Under the pieces are notes generated by a model, which had not been told where the DNA came from, did no database searches, and was given only the letters and a program-made list of their open reading frames with translations. This document shows, in pieces, positions 1 through 8,812 of a stretch of DNA of 51,202 nt. The DNA is from Clostridia bacterium. Lineage in GTDB: Bacteria; Bacillota; Clostridia; Christensenellales; UBA1242. The stretch is taken from positions 1 through 51,202 of the forward strand of contig JAGAOQ010000007.1 in assembly GCA_017623705.1 (NCBI GenBank), in the 5' to 3' direction. Position numbers and translations under genes: made by a program. Within the stretch, counting starts at the first letter, position 1. Every line of letters starts with the position of its first letter.

Positions 1-1739
1 CCATATTCATTAATGCGAGCATACATAGCCAAACTATTAACCAAACCAATAGATTGACCTTCTGGAGTTTCAACCGCACAAAGACGACTGTTGTGTGTGT
101 AGTGTAAGTCACGAACTTCACTGGTTGCACGTTCTTTAACAATACCACCTGGACCAACAGCTGTAATTTTACGTTTTTGTGTAATTTCAGTTAATGGGTT
201 GTTAGTATCCATCACGTGTGATAATTGTGAAACAGCACAGAAATCACGTAACGAACGAGTAATTGCTTTCGCATTGATAATGTTTAATGGGTTAATCGCT
301 TTACTATTGATTTCCATGGTTTGCATGGTTTCACGCATGTTATTACGCAATTTCAACATACCATCTTTGAAGTGGCGAGCCATTAAATCACCAACAGTAT
401 TCAAACGACGGTTACCCAAGTGGTCAATATTATCTTCGTAACCAACACCATCGCACATGTTTAATAAATAAGAAACAGTAGCGATAATATCATCACGATG
501 TAAATGACGCATTACCAAATCTTTGGCATTTTCTTTAACAGCTTTAATCTTATCTGCCTTGGTAGTTTTACCTTCCAAAACTTTTAACAAGGTTGGATAG
601 TGAACTAATTCTTTAATACCTGTATCAGCTTCGGTACAATCCAAGTATGCGTTAACATTAACACGATTGTTACCGATAACTTGAACTGCGTCGCCTAATT
701 CATTTTTAATTGTTACAACATTGATACCAGCATTTTGAATTTTATCAGCCATTTGTTTGTCGATTTCAGTATCATGTGGAACAACTACTTTACCGTTAAT
801 CTTAATATCTTCGGCAGCGATGTGCTTCAAAATACGAGTACTAATACATAATTTTTTATTGAATTTATAACGACCAACAACTGCCAAGTCATAGTTCGGG
901 AAAGTAAAGAACATATTGTTCAAACCTGTTTCCATAACTTCGGCATTTGGTAATTCAGATGGACGCATTTTACGTGATAATTCAAGCAAAGCTTTCTCTT
1001 TTGAAACTTCTTCGCCAGCGTCTAATGATTTTTCAATCGTTGCTTTTAAGACTGGGTGATGAGCAAACATTTCTAACAATTCTTTATCGCTACCAATACT
1101 TAAAGCACGCAAGAAGGTAATCAAGTTAACTTTGTTTGCTTTGTTTGGACTAACCGAGATAACGTTATTTACGTCTTTGGTCATTTCAATGTAAGCACCA
1201 TGAGTTGGGCTCATTGTACATTCAATAATACCCTTACCAGTTTTGTGGTCTTTTGATTGGTTGAAATAAACACTAGGACTCTTAATAATTTGGTTAACGA
1301 TAACACGAGCTACACCGTTAACAATGAAATAACCACTGTCGGTCATTTGTGGAACATCACCTAAAAAGACATCTTGTTCGATGACTTCATTGGTCTTATG
1401 TCCTTCTGCATCTTCTTTGAAAACCACACGCACTTTAACACGTAATGGTTTGACGTACATTTGTCCACGACGCAAACATTCACTTTCACTATATTTAGCA
1501 TCTTCGCCAATATAGTAGTCTAAGAAATAGACTTCACATTTTCCCGAGTAATCGGTGATTGGATTAAATTCATCCAAAACTTCGCGAATCCCTTTATCCA
1601 AGAAACGCTTGAAACTTTCCTTTTGGATATCCAAAAGGTATGGGACAGTCAACAACTCTGGAACCTTACGGAACGTCATACGTTCTGTTTTTCCATAGGT
1701 GTCCTTAAAAAGTCCCGTCTTTTTAAGATTAACAGCCAT
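1..1739 (-). CDS. rpoB: RNA polymerase beta subunit, 5' part (partial)
   Basis: Beta subunit of RNA polymerase, cut by the left window edge; about 579 residues are present. The reading frame runs open from ATG at 1739 (start MAVNLKKTG) to base 1. A Shine-Dalgarno GGAAGG lies just upstream. The rifampicin region is clear near residues 504-530 (SQLSHVMD, then NNPLTEITQKRK, then AVGPGG), followed by EVRDLHYTH and ETPEG, which are beta-subunit signatures. Compared with E. coli numbering, positions 513, 526, 529 and 531 are His, Gln, Lys and Thr instead of Gln, His, Arg and Ser. No rplL or rplJ lies directly upstream; an unrelated large gene is there, so rpoB has its own promoter. Identity is certain; only the 5' part can be judged. 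Confidence 0.97.
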   Translation of the reverse strand, partial: MAVNLKKTGLFKDTYGKTERMTFRKVPELLTVPYLLDIQKESFKRFLDKGIREVLDEFNPITDYSGKCEVYFLDYYIGEDAKYSESECLRRGQMYVKPLRVKVRVVFKEDAEGHKTNEVIEQDVFLGDVPQMTDSGYFIVNGVARVIVNQIIKSPSVYFNQSKDHKTGKGIIECTMSPTHGAYIEMTKDVNNVISVSPNKANKVNLITFLRALSIGSDKELLEMFAHHPVLKATIEKSLDAGEEVSKEKALLELSRKMRPSELPNAEVMETGLNNMFFTFPNYDLAVVGRYKFNKKLCISTRILKHIAAEDIKINGKVVVPHDTEIDKQMADKIQNAGINVVTIKNELGDAVQVIGNNRVNVNAYLDCTEADTGIKELVHYPTLLKVLEGKTTKADKIKAVKENAKDLVMRHLHRDDIIATVSYLLNMCDGVGYEDNIDHLGNRRLNTVGDLMARHFKDGMLKLRNNMRETMQTMEINSKAINPLNIINAKAITRSLRDFCAVSQLSHVMDTNNPLTEITQKRKITAVGPGGIVKERATSEVRDLHYTHNSRLCAVETPEGQSIGLVNSLAMYARINEY

Positions 1740-1813
1740 TTTTACCTTCCTTAAATATATTTTTTGCCGGGCTTTATTTCAATCCGCCCAGTCAAAATCA
1801 CAACAATAGATAA

Positions 1814-1842
1814 AAAATACCACAACAAACAATGGTTGTCAA
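1814..1842 (-). promoter_or_regulatory. rpoB promoter (sigma-A type)
   Basis: On the minus strand: TTGACA (1842-1837), 17 nt spacer, TATTTT (1819-1814). The start point would be near 1807, giving a leader of about 68 nt with a Shine-Dalgarno site before the ATG at 1739. This contrasts with the leaderless genes elsewhere in the window. Confidence 0.75.
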
Positions 1843-1886
1843 TCAGTTTTTATATTTTTATTATAACCAAAAGAACGCAATTTTCC

Positions 1887-4800
1887 TTACAAATCACGAG
1901 TTGACAAAGGGATTTTAGTTGCTGATTCATAAAATTGTCCGTGTTCCGGCAATTGAACCGAAGTTTCCGTAGCTACTGTTACTCCGTTAGATAATTCATG
2001 TTCAGGCGATGAGACAACCGCTTCCGTCGCCGCAGGTGAATTTACAGGTTCATTAAAATGAATACCCGAAAGATTAAGATTCAGATTTGGGGAAAACCAT
2101 GGGAAATTATTGTCAGTTACACTTTCAGTTACGTTCTCAGTTACACTTGTATCACTTTGATAATCAAGACTATTTTCCGTTGTACCAAATAATTGTCCAT
2201 GTTCCGGCATACGCACAGAAGCATAATCATCACTATCTTCAACAGTTTCTTGAAGTATCGAATCATGATTCACATTTGGCAGCGGAACACTTTCTGTAAC
2301 GACTTCATTGACAGTGTTTTCAAAGGTTTGACCGTGTTTAGGTAAGACAACAGTTTCTGTAACCAATTCACTCGCACCGCCAAAAGTTTGATTATGTGCT
2401 GGCATAGGAACAGTAACACCCGACGCCAAGCCACCTTCTTCATTGATTAAACTCAATGATTCAATAATATTTTCAACGTCTTGATTGTTAAGGTTTCCTG
2501 CACACAAATGATCCAAAGTACTTTGATATTCACCACCAAAGAAACGTGCCGCACTACCCAATTTACGCAGAACACCCATTGGATCTTCAACACCTGCATG
2601 CTCCAACAAATCAACAGCCTTAGCTTGTTCCGCATGAGTATACCAATCCTGTTTTACACCGTCAACATATTGACGATGATTGTTTACATCAGCTGTGCTA
2701 CGAGCATCTGGGGTTAATTCGATTTTATCATTCAGAGCGTCCAACTCAGCTAAGCTTTCCGGGCTAAGATTTTTAATCATATCATCTTGATATCTTTGGT
2801 TATAAATTTTTTGAACATCTTCATAGCTGCGGTTATTTTCATAAGTGTCCATTAAATCTTCATCATTACATAGATCTTGATATCTTTGGTGATAATTTTT
2901 TTGAACATCTTCATAACTACGGTTATTTTCATAAGTGTCCATTAAAACTTGCTCATCATTTGAAACAACAGGACTTTCCGATTGACGATTAAAGATACCC
3001 TTAAACTTATCACCAACCTTTGAACCAAACTCGGAAAGCTTTGGACTGAACTCCGAACCAAGCTTCGCACCAACCGAAGCACCCAAATACATTGCACCAC
3101 CCTTTGCAGCAGCATACGTCAACGACTTAAAACCATCAACAAGGTTAACATTATGACCAATCGCTTTAAGCTTTTTACCAAAACTTTTAATTTTGTTTTT
3201 AATACCATGTACTTCTTCTTTTTCAACACCAGCACGACGAGCTAAATCATTGAATAATGTTTTTGCAAAAACCATTGAAGCACCAACCGTTCTACCATAA
3301 GGACCAAATGCTGACGCAACTGCATAAGGTACAGCTTTGCGAACCATGGCAAAACCCGCACGCATCGCAATTTTTCTCGCTTGTGCTTTGGTTACTTCAC
3401 CTTTTTGTTTTTCTTGTTGATAAGTCGAAACTAACGAACCAACGCCTGCCCCAACAACCGTCGCAAGCCCTACCAATGGTCCAACGACTTGACCAACACC
3501 TGGAATTGCTGTGATTGTTGAAATCGTTGCAGAACCAACTAACGAAAGTCCAAATGTTTTCGCTACATCTAACACTGGGTGAAAGTCGTTATTATTGTTA
3601 ACTTGTTTTTTTGTTTCAACAACTTCGCCTTGTGATTGAGTGTTGATTTGTTCAGCTTTTTGCTCAAATTTTTCTGCGTTCTTTTCTACTGATGATTTAA
3701 TCAAAATAGATTTCAATTCTTCATTCGTCCAACTCTTTCTTTGAGCGACGGCACAAAGAATTTTATTGGTATGAATTCCAATACCCAATTTCAATGCTTC
3801 ACGTTCTTTTGGTTTCTTCGCACTTAAAACCGCACTATCAATTGTTTCATTTAACAAACTTGCAGTATCTTCGTTGCACAAAATTTGATTAACGCCTTTA
3901 ATAGCATCGGCATAACGTCTACCCGATGAGGCATTAGCTTGTAATTCTTTCAAAGCATCTTGTGATTGATGTTTGACGTATGTTTCATCAAACTGTTCAA
4001 TTTTTTGATCAATTTCTTTGAAATAGTTGCCTTTTTGTTTTTCTTGAACAAGTTTATTAACAACACGCTTCAAACCATCGGCATTCAAAACAACATCAAC
4101 GTCTTGCGTTTGATTTATTTTTGATAGCATTGATTTTTTGGTTACCCAATTTTTAAATTTGCTTTTTGCATGGTGATCAGCAGACAAAGCATGTTTACCA
4201 AAATTTTGATAAGCATCACTTTCCACCAAATCGGCAATCATATCAAAAGTCATCAAACCAGGATCGTTATTAACTTTGTCGACCACAAAACGAACGAAAT
4301 CTTCGTCTTTGAAATTTGTGCCTTGGTAACTACCAATTTCAAACAGTGCTTTTGTGGCTTTTAATAATTCTGCTGGATCACTAGGCACTTCCATGCGTGG
4401 ATTAAAATAACTAAATAATGATTTCCCAAAATCCACTGAACGTAACAAATTTGCTGGTGTGTTTTCAAAAAACCTTTTGAACTTTGTCATCAAAGGCGGT
4501 AACGTGCTTGTGTTCGCTTGATTTGGTTGAGGAGTCGTTTGTTGATTAACCGTATTAGTTCCAGCTAAATTTTGTTTCGTTGCAATTACTTGCATAAGAT
4601 TATCATAAATATTTTTGAAGTTAATCAATGTATTACCAAGGTTCGTGATATTGTCCCTCGCAGATTCAAAATCGTTGTTTACAATATTTTTATTTGCGAG
4701 TTCATATTCTTGACGAGCAGTTGTTCTTAAAGCAAAAATCTTTCTAATTTCATCTACATGGTCTTGAAGCAAATCCTTACCCTTGTGAAGTTCTTCTAAA

Positions 4801-4931
4801 TAACTGTTGATATTACGAACCACATTGCCGAGTTTAATTAACTCGGTTTTTAATTTATTTATATCGTCCGCATCATTCAATGCGAAAACTTTGTTCATAT
4901 CGTCTTGATTCATATTTACATCATTTCCCAT
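1887..4931 (-). CDS. large repeat protein of unknown function (1014 aa)
   Basis: I do not recognise this protein. No signal peptide is seen. The first 115 residues look helical and coiled-coil-like, followed by a Gln/Thr/Pro-rich linker. A helical region follows to about residue 445. Residues about 450-500 and 560-640 are Gly/Ala/Val-rich and hydrophobic, with glycine-zipper character (for example PGVGQVVGPLVGLATVVGAG), so membrane insertion is possible. Near 660-715 a 30-residue unit (LMDTYENNRSYEDVQK...) occurs twice. The acidic C-terminal third carries four degenerate units built around PxHGQxF and VTETV. The start is taken as ATG 4931 because a promoter sits 6 nt upstream; a TTG at 4949 extends the frame but overlaps that promoter. 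It lies between tRNA-Phe and rpoB. Function cannot be inferred. Confidence 0.85.
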   Translation of the reverse strand: MGNDVNMNQDDMNKVFALNDADDINKLKTELIKLGNVVRNINSYLEELHKGKDLLQDHVDEIRKIFALRTTARQEYELANKNIVNNDFESARDNITNLGNTLINFKNIYDNLMQVIATKQNLAGTNTVNQQTTPQPNQANTSTLPPLMTKFKRFFENTPANLLRSVDFGKSLFSYFNPRMEVPSDPAELLKATKALFEIGSYQGTNFKDEDFVRFVVDKVNNDPGLMTFDMIADLVESDAYQNFGKHALSADHHAKSKFKNWVTKKSMLSKINQTQDVDVVLNADGLKRVVNKLVQEKQKGNYFKEIDQKIEQFDETYVKHQSQDALKELQANASSGRRYADAIKGVNQILCNEDTASLLNETIDSAVLSAKKPKEREALKLGIGIHTNKILCAVAQRKSWTNEELKSILIKSSVEKNAEKFEQKAEQINTQSQGEVVETKKQVNNNNDFHPVLDVAKTFGLSLVGSATISTITAIPGVGQVVGPLVGLATVVGAGVGSLVSTYQQEKQKGEVTKAQARKIAMRAGFAMVRKAVPYAVASAFGPYGRTVGASMVFAKTLFNDLARRAGVEKEEVHGIKNKIKSFGKKLKAIGHNVNLVDGFKSLTYAAAKGGAMYLGASVGAKLGSEFSPKLSEFGSKVGDKFKGIFNRQSESPVVSNDEQVLMDTYENNRSYEDVQKNYHQRYQDLCNDEDLMDTYENNRSYEDVQKIYNQRYQDDMIKNLSPESLAELDALNDKIELTPDARSTADVNNHRQYVDGVKQDWYTHAEQAKAVDLLEHAGVEDPMGVLRKLGSAARFFGGEYQSTLDHLCAGNLNNQDVENIIESLSLINEEGGLASGVTVPMPAHNQTFGGASELVTETVVLPKHGQTFENTVNEVVTESVPLPNVNHDSILQETVEDSDDYASVRMPEHGQLFGTTENSLDYQSDTSVTENVTESVTDNNFPWFSPNLNLNLSGIHFNEPVNSPAATEAVVSSPEHELSNGVTVATETSVQLPEHGQFYESATKIPLSTRDL
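2785..2950 (-). repeat. tandem 90-bp repeat within the 1014-aa gene
   Basis: Bases 2785-2860 and 2875-2950 are two copies of the same 76-nt block, offset by exactly 90 bp (30 codons), with about five differences. They encode two copies of LMDTYENNRSYEDVQK followed by a QRYQD segment. The frame-preserving period and low divergence point to a recent in-frame duplication. Confidence 0.9.
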
Positions 4932-4937
4932 ACGATA

Positions 4938-4966
4938 ATCATAGCACAAATCGCTATTTGGTACAA
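4938..4966 (-). promoter_or_regulatory. leaderless promoter of the 1014-aa gene
   Basis: Minus strand: TTGTAC (4966-4961), 17 nt, TATGAT (4943-4938) preceded by TGC (extended -10), then 6 nt to ATG 4931. Transcription should start at or within 1 nt of the A of the ATG. There is no Shine-Dalgarno sequence. Confidence 0.75.
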
Positions 4967-5023
4967 TATAATTAAATAAAAAAATTTAATTATTTTTATC
5001 TGTTACAAAGTATGACTTTTTAT

Positions 5024-5052
5024 TTGCAATTTTAGTTTTCGTGTGTTATATT
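5024..5052 (+). promoter_or_regulatory. tRNA-Phe promoter
   Basis: TTGCAA (5024-5029), 17 nt, TATATT (5047-5052) with TGT directly before it (extended -10). The predicted start is near 5059, 6 nt before the mature tRNA 5' end. Confidence 0.75.
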
Positions 5053-5064
5053 GCTAATGGTTAT

Positions 5065-5140
5065 GCCTTCGTAGCTCAGTCGGTAGAGCAAGGGACTGAA
5101 AATCCCTGTGTCCGTGGTTCGATTCCGCGCGAAGGCACCA
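5065..5140 (+). tRNA. tRNA-Phe (GAA)
   Basis: A 76-nt cloverleaf: acceptor GCCTTCG/CGAAGGC, D-stem GCTC/GAGC, anticodon loop CTGAAAA (anticodon GAA), T-arm with loop TTCGATT, and encoded CCA at 5138-5140. The last A is immediately followed by the stop codon of the convergent spmB gene, with no spacer and no visible terminator on the plus strand. Confidence 0.98.
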
Positions 5141-5647
5141 TTAAAAAATTTTACAAACCCACGACGCCAGAATAGCTGAAAAGAATGTACAAAACAAAGC
5201 TATGGGGATTGCAAGCCCCAATTTTTTTATGTTCGTTTTTGAAAAATAAATTGTTGCAATATAGAATACTGTATCACTACTCCCCGCTATAATACTCGCC
5301 ACACGTGATATGTAACTGTCCGCACCATAAGTCGCAACAATATCATTAAACAAAGCGATTGAACCTGCCCCACTAAACGGTTTCAAAAAGATAAAGTGTG
5401 CTAATTCATTGGGAACACCGAGCAACGTAAAAAGTGGAGCAAACAAATCACAAATTGCTTTTAATAGCCCCGATGCTTCAAACAATTTCACAGCAACCAA
5501 AATAGCAACGATATATGGCAAAATTTCAAAGATTAACTTGATGGCGTCTTTTGCTCCTTTCACAAAACCACCGTAGGCGTCTGTATTTTTCGCAAAGGCA
5601 AAGATGAAAATAAAGATAATAAAAACTGGCACAATGTATAACGCCAT
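5141..5647 (-). CDS. spmB: spore maturation protein B family
   Basis: SpmB-type membrane protein of 168 residues, the usual length. It is hydrophobic with several membrane segments and belongs to the nucleoside-recognition (Gate) family. Family features include KPFSGAGSIALFNDI near residues 90-105 and AGSSDTVFYIATIYF near 121-135. In B. subtilis SpmA and SpmB are needed for full spore core dehydration; homologues also occur outside spore formers, so the exact role is open. It follows spmA with a 2-nt gap, as in the usual spmA-spmB operon. Its stop abuts the tRNA-Phe 3' end. Confidence 0.93.
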   Translation of the reverse strand: MALYIVPVFIIFIFIFAFAKNTDAYGGFVKGAKDAIKLIFEILPYIVAILVAVKLFEASGLLKAICDLFAPLFTLLGVPNELAHFIFLKPFSGAGSIALFNDIVATYGADSYISRVASIIAGSSDTVFYIATIYFSKTNIKKLGLAIPIALFCTFFSAILASWVCKIF

Positions 5648-5649
5648 GA

Positions 5650-6222
5650 TTAAGCACCACCCTTCTTACGTTGTCGACAGAAAAGTTTAACCATGATAAC
5701 ACCTACCACAGTTGAAACTAACGACACGATTAAAGTCGGCAAAATGATAGCTGCTGGATTCGCACTACCATTTGCTTGCAAAATACCGATAATAGTTGTT
5801 GGAATAATTTGTAAAGATGTAGCCGCTAAAATAAACAACATTATCATCGGCTGTGAAGCTTTGATTTGTTCTGGCTTTGCCATACTTGCGATTGCATTGA
5901 TTGCCGCTGGTGTTGCTGCCCCAGACGCACCAATCATATTTGCTGCAATGTTCGTTGCCAAATGAGAATTAGTTTCCTCGCTTTGTTCACCAAATAAAAA
6001 CTTAATCGGTTTCTTTAACAATTTAGCAATCTTATCAATTAAACCAGAACGAGTGGCAATCTCAACTATCGCCATCCAAAAAATATAGATACCAGCCAAG
6101 GTTACTGCCAGCGACAAGGATTCATGCACAGCATTTAATGAAGTTGCCAAAATAGCGTCTGGATTTTGAAACAAAAGCCACACACACGACGCAATCATCA
6201 TTACAAAAAAAATTGCTGTCAT
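5650..6222 (-). CDS. spmA: spore maturation protein A family
   Basis: SpmA-type membrane protein, 190 residues, partner of SpmB. It has an N-terminal membrane segment, a GIYIFWMAIVEIATRSGL segment and the family core NIAANMIGASGAATPAAINA (near residues 90-110). A basic tail (CRQRKKGGA) ends it. The start at ATG 6222 has TATTCA 6 nt upstream on the minus strand, in line with the leaderless arrangement of other genes here. It is divergent from tmk across 32 bp. Confidence 0.93.
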   Translation of the reverse strand: MTAIFFVMMIASCVWLLFQNPDAILATSLNAVHESLSLAVTLAGIYIFWMAIVEIATRSGLIDKIAKLLKKPIKFLFGEQSEETNSHLATNIAANMIGASGAATPAAINAIASMAKPEQIKASQPMIMLFILAATSLQIIPTTIIGILQANGSANPAAIILPTLIVSLVSTVVGVIMVKLFCRQRKKGGA

Positions 6223-6228
6223 TTTCCA

Positions 6229-6245
6229 TGAATATGCGATACACT
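6229..6245. promoter_or_regulatory. overlapping divergent -10 boxes for spmA and tmk
   Basis: The 32-bp gap between the two start codons holds TATTCA for spmA (6234-6229, 6 nt from ATG) and TACACT for tmk (6240-6245, 9 nt from ATG). No strong -35 is seen for either. Neither gene has a Shine-Dalgarno site. Confidence 0.4.
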
Positions 6246-6254
6246 ATTTGAGTT

Positions 6255-6920
6255 ATGAAATTATATGCAATTGAAGGAACTGATGGTTCTGGTAAAAAAA
6301 CACAAATTAAAAAACTTTACGATTACTTAAAAGAGCAAGGAGCTGACGTGCATATTGTTTCCTTCCCTGATTACGACAGCCCAAGTTCTGGCCCAATTAA
6401 AATGTATTTATCTGGCGAATTTGGTGATGACCCCAATGTACTTGACGCTTATCAAGCCAGCACGTTGTACGCTGCGGATCGTATCTGCAAAATGACTAAA
6501 TTATTACGTGAACTGAAACCAGACTCAATTATCCTGTTTGATCGTTATGTACAATCAAATATGCTCCACCAAGCTGGTAAAATTCAAGGTCGCAAAGAAC
6601 GTGAAACTTTTATTCGCTGGGTTGATGATTTTGAATTTAACGTCCTAAAACTTCCCCGCACGGATAAAGTTATTTTTATTGACTTACCTGCGAACAAAGC
6701 TATGGAATTGATTAACAAACGTGGACAACTAAAAATCGGCGAAGAATTCGACAAAGATATTCATGAAGCTAATTACAACCATTTGCTCAATGCTTATAAC
6801 GCTGGTGTTGAAGCAAGTGAAGTATTTGGCTGGTCAAAGATTCAATGCCTGAATGAGTTCGACGAAATTTTAACTCCTGACGAAATTCACGAAAAAATCA
6901 AAACCGCATTGGAGATTTAA
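6255..6920 (+). CDS. tmk: thymidylate kinase
   Basis: Phosphorylates dTMP to dTDP with ATP, needed for DNA synthesis in the cytoplasm. 221 residues, normal length. The P-loop is EGTDGSGKKTQ at residues 7-17; the usual Ser/Thr pair after GK is Lys-Thr here. A DRYVQSN motif, typical of the family, follows near residue 95. It overlaps holB by 1 nt (TAATG), a pairing common in Bacillota. No Shine-Dalgarno site precedes the ATG. Confidence 0.93.
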   Translation: MKLYAIEGTDGSGKKTQIKKLYDYLKEQGADVHIVSFPDYDSPSSGPIKMYLSGEFGDDPNVLDAYQASTLYAADRICKMTKLLRELKPDSIILFDRYVQSNMLHQAGKIQGRKERETFIRWVDDFEFNVLKLPRTDKVIFIDLPANKAMELINKRGQLKIGEEFDKDIHEANYNHLLNAYNAGVEASEVFGWSKIQCLNEFDEILTPDEIHEKIKTALEI

Positions 6921-7576
6921 TGAATTATTTAATTATCACAACTGACCCTGTTAGTACCGAACAAGCTGTTTTAGATTACGCCAAGACTTACAATCCAAGC
7001 GATGTTTTTTGGGTCAAAAAATCTGCCGATAAAAAAGAAATTACAGTAGATGTAATCAATAACATGATTGATCAATTTAACTTAACATCGATTGCTGGCA
7101 AAAAGTTGTTCATAGTTTTCCAAGCTGAACTAATGAATACAAACGCTCAAAATAAATTACTCAAAACGATTGAAGAAGCCATCGATACGACTGTGTTGTT
7201 TATTTGTCAAAATCTGGAACGTATTTTACCAACTGTTCGCAGTCGTTGTATCACCTACTACCACAACACGACCGAGAACCAAACACTCAAACAAATGGCG
7301 GAAAGTAACCCTGACGCAACAGCGATTTCGACTGCGGCTCGTCAATTTTTTGCAGCAACAAAAATTGAAACAGCTATGTCATGTTTGCCAATTTTTACCA
7401 AGCCCGAAAACTTAACACTTGCCCTACACGCACTCAGTCAAGAATTAGCAAACGCCAAATTACCTGCCGAGAAAAAATTTTCATTACACCAAGCACTGGC
7501 TAAAATTTCACGCAATGCTACTGCAAACTGCAACTTAACAAACGCCTTTGATTTATTGTTATTGGCAATGTTTTAA
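6920..7576 (+). CDS. holB: DNA polymerase III delta' subunit, short form
   Basis: Clamp-loader delta' subunit. Recognised by the conserved block KLFIVFQAELMNTNAQNKLLKTIEE, then TTVLFICQNLERILPTVRSRC, which is the delta'/tau AAA+ core with the SRC sensor motif. At 218 residues it is shorter than typical delta' proteins (about 320); the N-terminal nucleotide-binding part is abbreviated and no Walker A is seen, which is normal for delta'. It is translationally coupled to tmk by TAATG, and a GGAG precedes its ATG. Its end overlaps yraN by 4 nt (convergent). Confidence 0.85.
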   Translation: MNYLIITTDPVSTEQAVLDYAKTYNPSDVFWVKKSADKKEITVDVINNMIDQFNLTSIAGKKLFIVFQAELMNTNAQNKLLKTIEEAIDTTVLFICQNLERILPTVRSRCITYYHNTTENQTLKQMAESNPDATAISTAARQFFAATKIETAMSCLPIFTKPENLTLALHALSQELANAKLPAEKKFSLHQALAKISRNATANCNLTNAFDLLLLAMF

Positions 7577-7929
7577 TAAAAACAGTTTTCTAAAAATTCT
7601 AACTTGCCGTCCGTAATTTCAATCACGTCAAACGAAACTAAACACTCATTGACTAAACGATTTTGCACCAAATAAGCTTGTGCCGTTTGGCGTATGTGTC
7701 GTTGCTTTTTCGTATCAACAGCGTAACGCCCTGGAACTAAATCACTCGACCGATTTTTAACTTCGATAAAATGAAGCACGTCGCCCTGCTGTGCAATGAT
7801 GTCTATTTCACCAAACCGACTGCGGTAATTGCGTTTAATAATTTTGAAATTTTGCTGACGACAAAAACTAGTGGCTAAATCTTCACCGTGTTTTCCAAAC
7901 TCTTGATTAAAAGTTTGTTTGTTCGTCAT
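7573..7929 (-). CDS. YraN/UPF0102 family endonuclease-like protein
   Basis: 118 residues, usual family length. It has the YraN layout: FGKHGEDLATSFC near the N-terminus, then FGEIDIIAQQGDVLHFIEVKNRSS, which carries the E-D...ExK residues of the restriction-endonuclease fold. The biochemical role of this family is not firmly known. It overlaps rbgA by 4 nt (ATGA), as part of the rimM-trmD-rbgA-yraN type cluster. Confidence 0.9.
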   Translation of the reverse strand: MTNKQTFNQEFGKHGEDLATSFCRQQNFKIIKRNYRSRFGEIDIIAQQGDVLHFIEVKNRSSDLVPGRYAVDTKKQRHIRQTAQAYLVQNRLVNECLVSFDVIEITDGKLEFLENCFY

Positions 7930-8768
7930 AGCAATTCGTCCAAATTAAATTTACCGATTTTACCTTCACGGAATTCAGTCAAAATTAACTTAGCGGCACG
8001 TAATGTATCCAACACGCCACCACGCAACAAGCAACCACGCTTTTTAGCAATTTCTTCAAACTGGGTTACGCCAAAACGGCTTAAAACGGCATCAGGTTGC
8101 AATTTAGTTAAATCCATGAGTAATGATTGACTCAATGATACGATGTCGAGAATATCATCTTTAATTGAACCAACATAAGCTAAATTGCGTGCAATTTGTT
8201 GATTACTAAATGACGGCCACAAAGTTCCTGGGGTATCCAAAAGCCACAAATTATCAGTAATTGAAACCCACTGTTTCGTTCTAGTTACCCCTGGACGATT
8301 GCCAGTTTGTGTTTTACCTTTATTTGTCATGTTATTGATAAAAGTCGATTTGCCACAGTTTGTAACGCCAATTACTGCGACACGTAATGTCTTTGTAATA
8401 CCATGCGACAACTTAGCTTGAATACGGTCTGCCAATAATTTTTGTAAAGCATTGATGACTGGTTGTGTGCCACCACTCTTTACAGAATTACGAGTAATTA
8501 CATCGAACGGTGTTTTTAATTGCAACGACTTAATAAATTTTTCTTTCACACCATGAACAGCTAAATCAATTTTATTCAACACAAACAACACTGGTTTACG
8601 CCCAACAAAATCATCAAATTGCGGGTTAATACACGATTGTGGGCAACGAGCATCAACAACATAAATAATGGCATCACAGTTTTTCAATTCGGCATCAATC
8701 ATTTTCAAAGTTTGTGCCATGTGTCCTGGGAACCAATTGATTTGGATTTTTGACAAAGAATTTTCCAT
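7926..8768 (-). CDS. rbgA: ribosome biogenesis GTPase RbgA (YlqF)
   Basis: Circularly permuted GTPase that assists late 50S subunit assembly. The N-terminus has WFPGHMAQT; the G4 motif NKIDL (near residue 66) precedes the G1 P-loop GVTNCGKST (near 134) and G3 DTPG, confirming the permuted order. 280 residues, near the usual 280. I take ATG 8768 as start because a TATGAT -10 box ends 6 nt upstream; the GTG at 8771 would add one residue. rplS, which normally precedes this gene, is replaced here by an acyltransferase gene. Confidence 0.94.
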   Translation of the reverse strand: MENSLSKIQINWFPGHMAQTLKMIDAELKNCDAIIYVVDARCPQSCINPQFDDFVGRKPVLFVLNKIDLAVHGVKEKFIKSLQLKTPFDVITRNSVKSGGTQPVINALQKLLADRIQAKLSHGITKTLRVAVIGVTNCGKSTFINNMTNKGKTQTGNRPGVTRTKQWVSITDNLWLLDTPGTLWPSFSNQQIARNLAYVGSIKDDILDIVSLSQSLLMDLTKLQPDAVLSRFGVTQFEEIAKKRGCLLRGGVLDTLRAAKLILTEFREGKIGKFNLDELL

Positions 8769-8774
8769 CACACC

Positions 8775-8783
8775 ATCATACCA
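8775..8783 (-). promoter_or_regulatory. extended -10 of rbgA
   Basis: Minus strand TGG-TATGAT (8783-8775), 6 nt before ATG 8768. No good -35 is seen, but the TGn extension can compensate. It implies a leaderless mRNA and a separate promoter downstream of the acyltransferase gene. Confidence 0.55.
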
Positions 8784-8812
8784 TCAAAACACAAATTTAG
8801 AAATAAGATAAT

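Noticed and set aside
199..441. 80-residue plus-strand ORF inside rpoB
   Set aside because: It is antisense to the strongly conserved rifampicin region of rpoB; low-complexity shadow without a promoter or ribosome binding site.
1740..1800. Possible attenuator hairpin (GGGC/GCCC) in the rpoB leader
   Set aside because: Only four pairs with a 12-nt loop; too weak to call.
2785..2950. CRISPR array
   Set aside because: Only two copies of a 76-nt block at a 90-bp period in frame with a coding sequence; it is a protein repeat.
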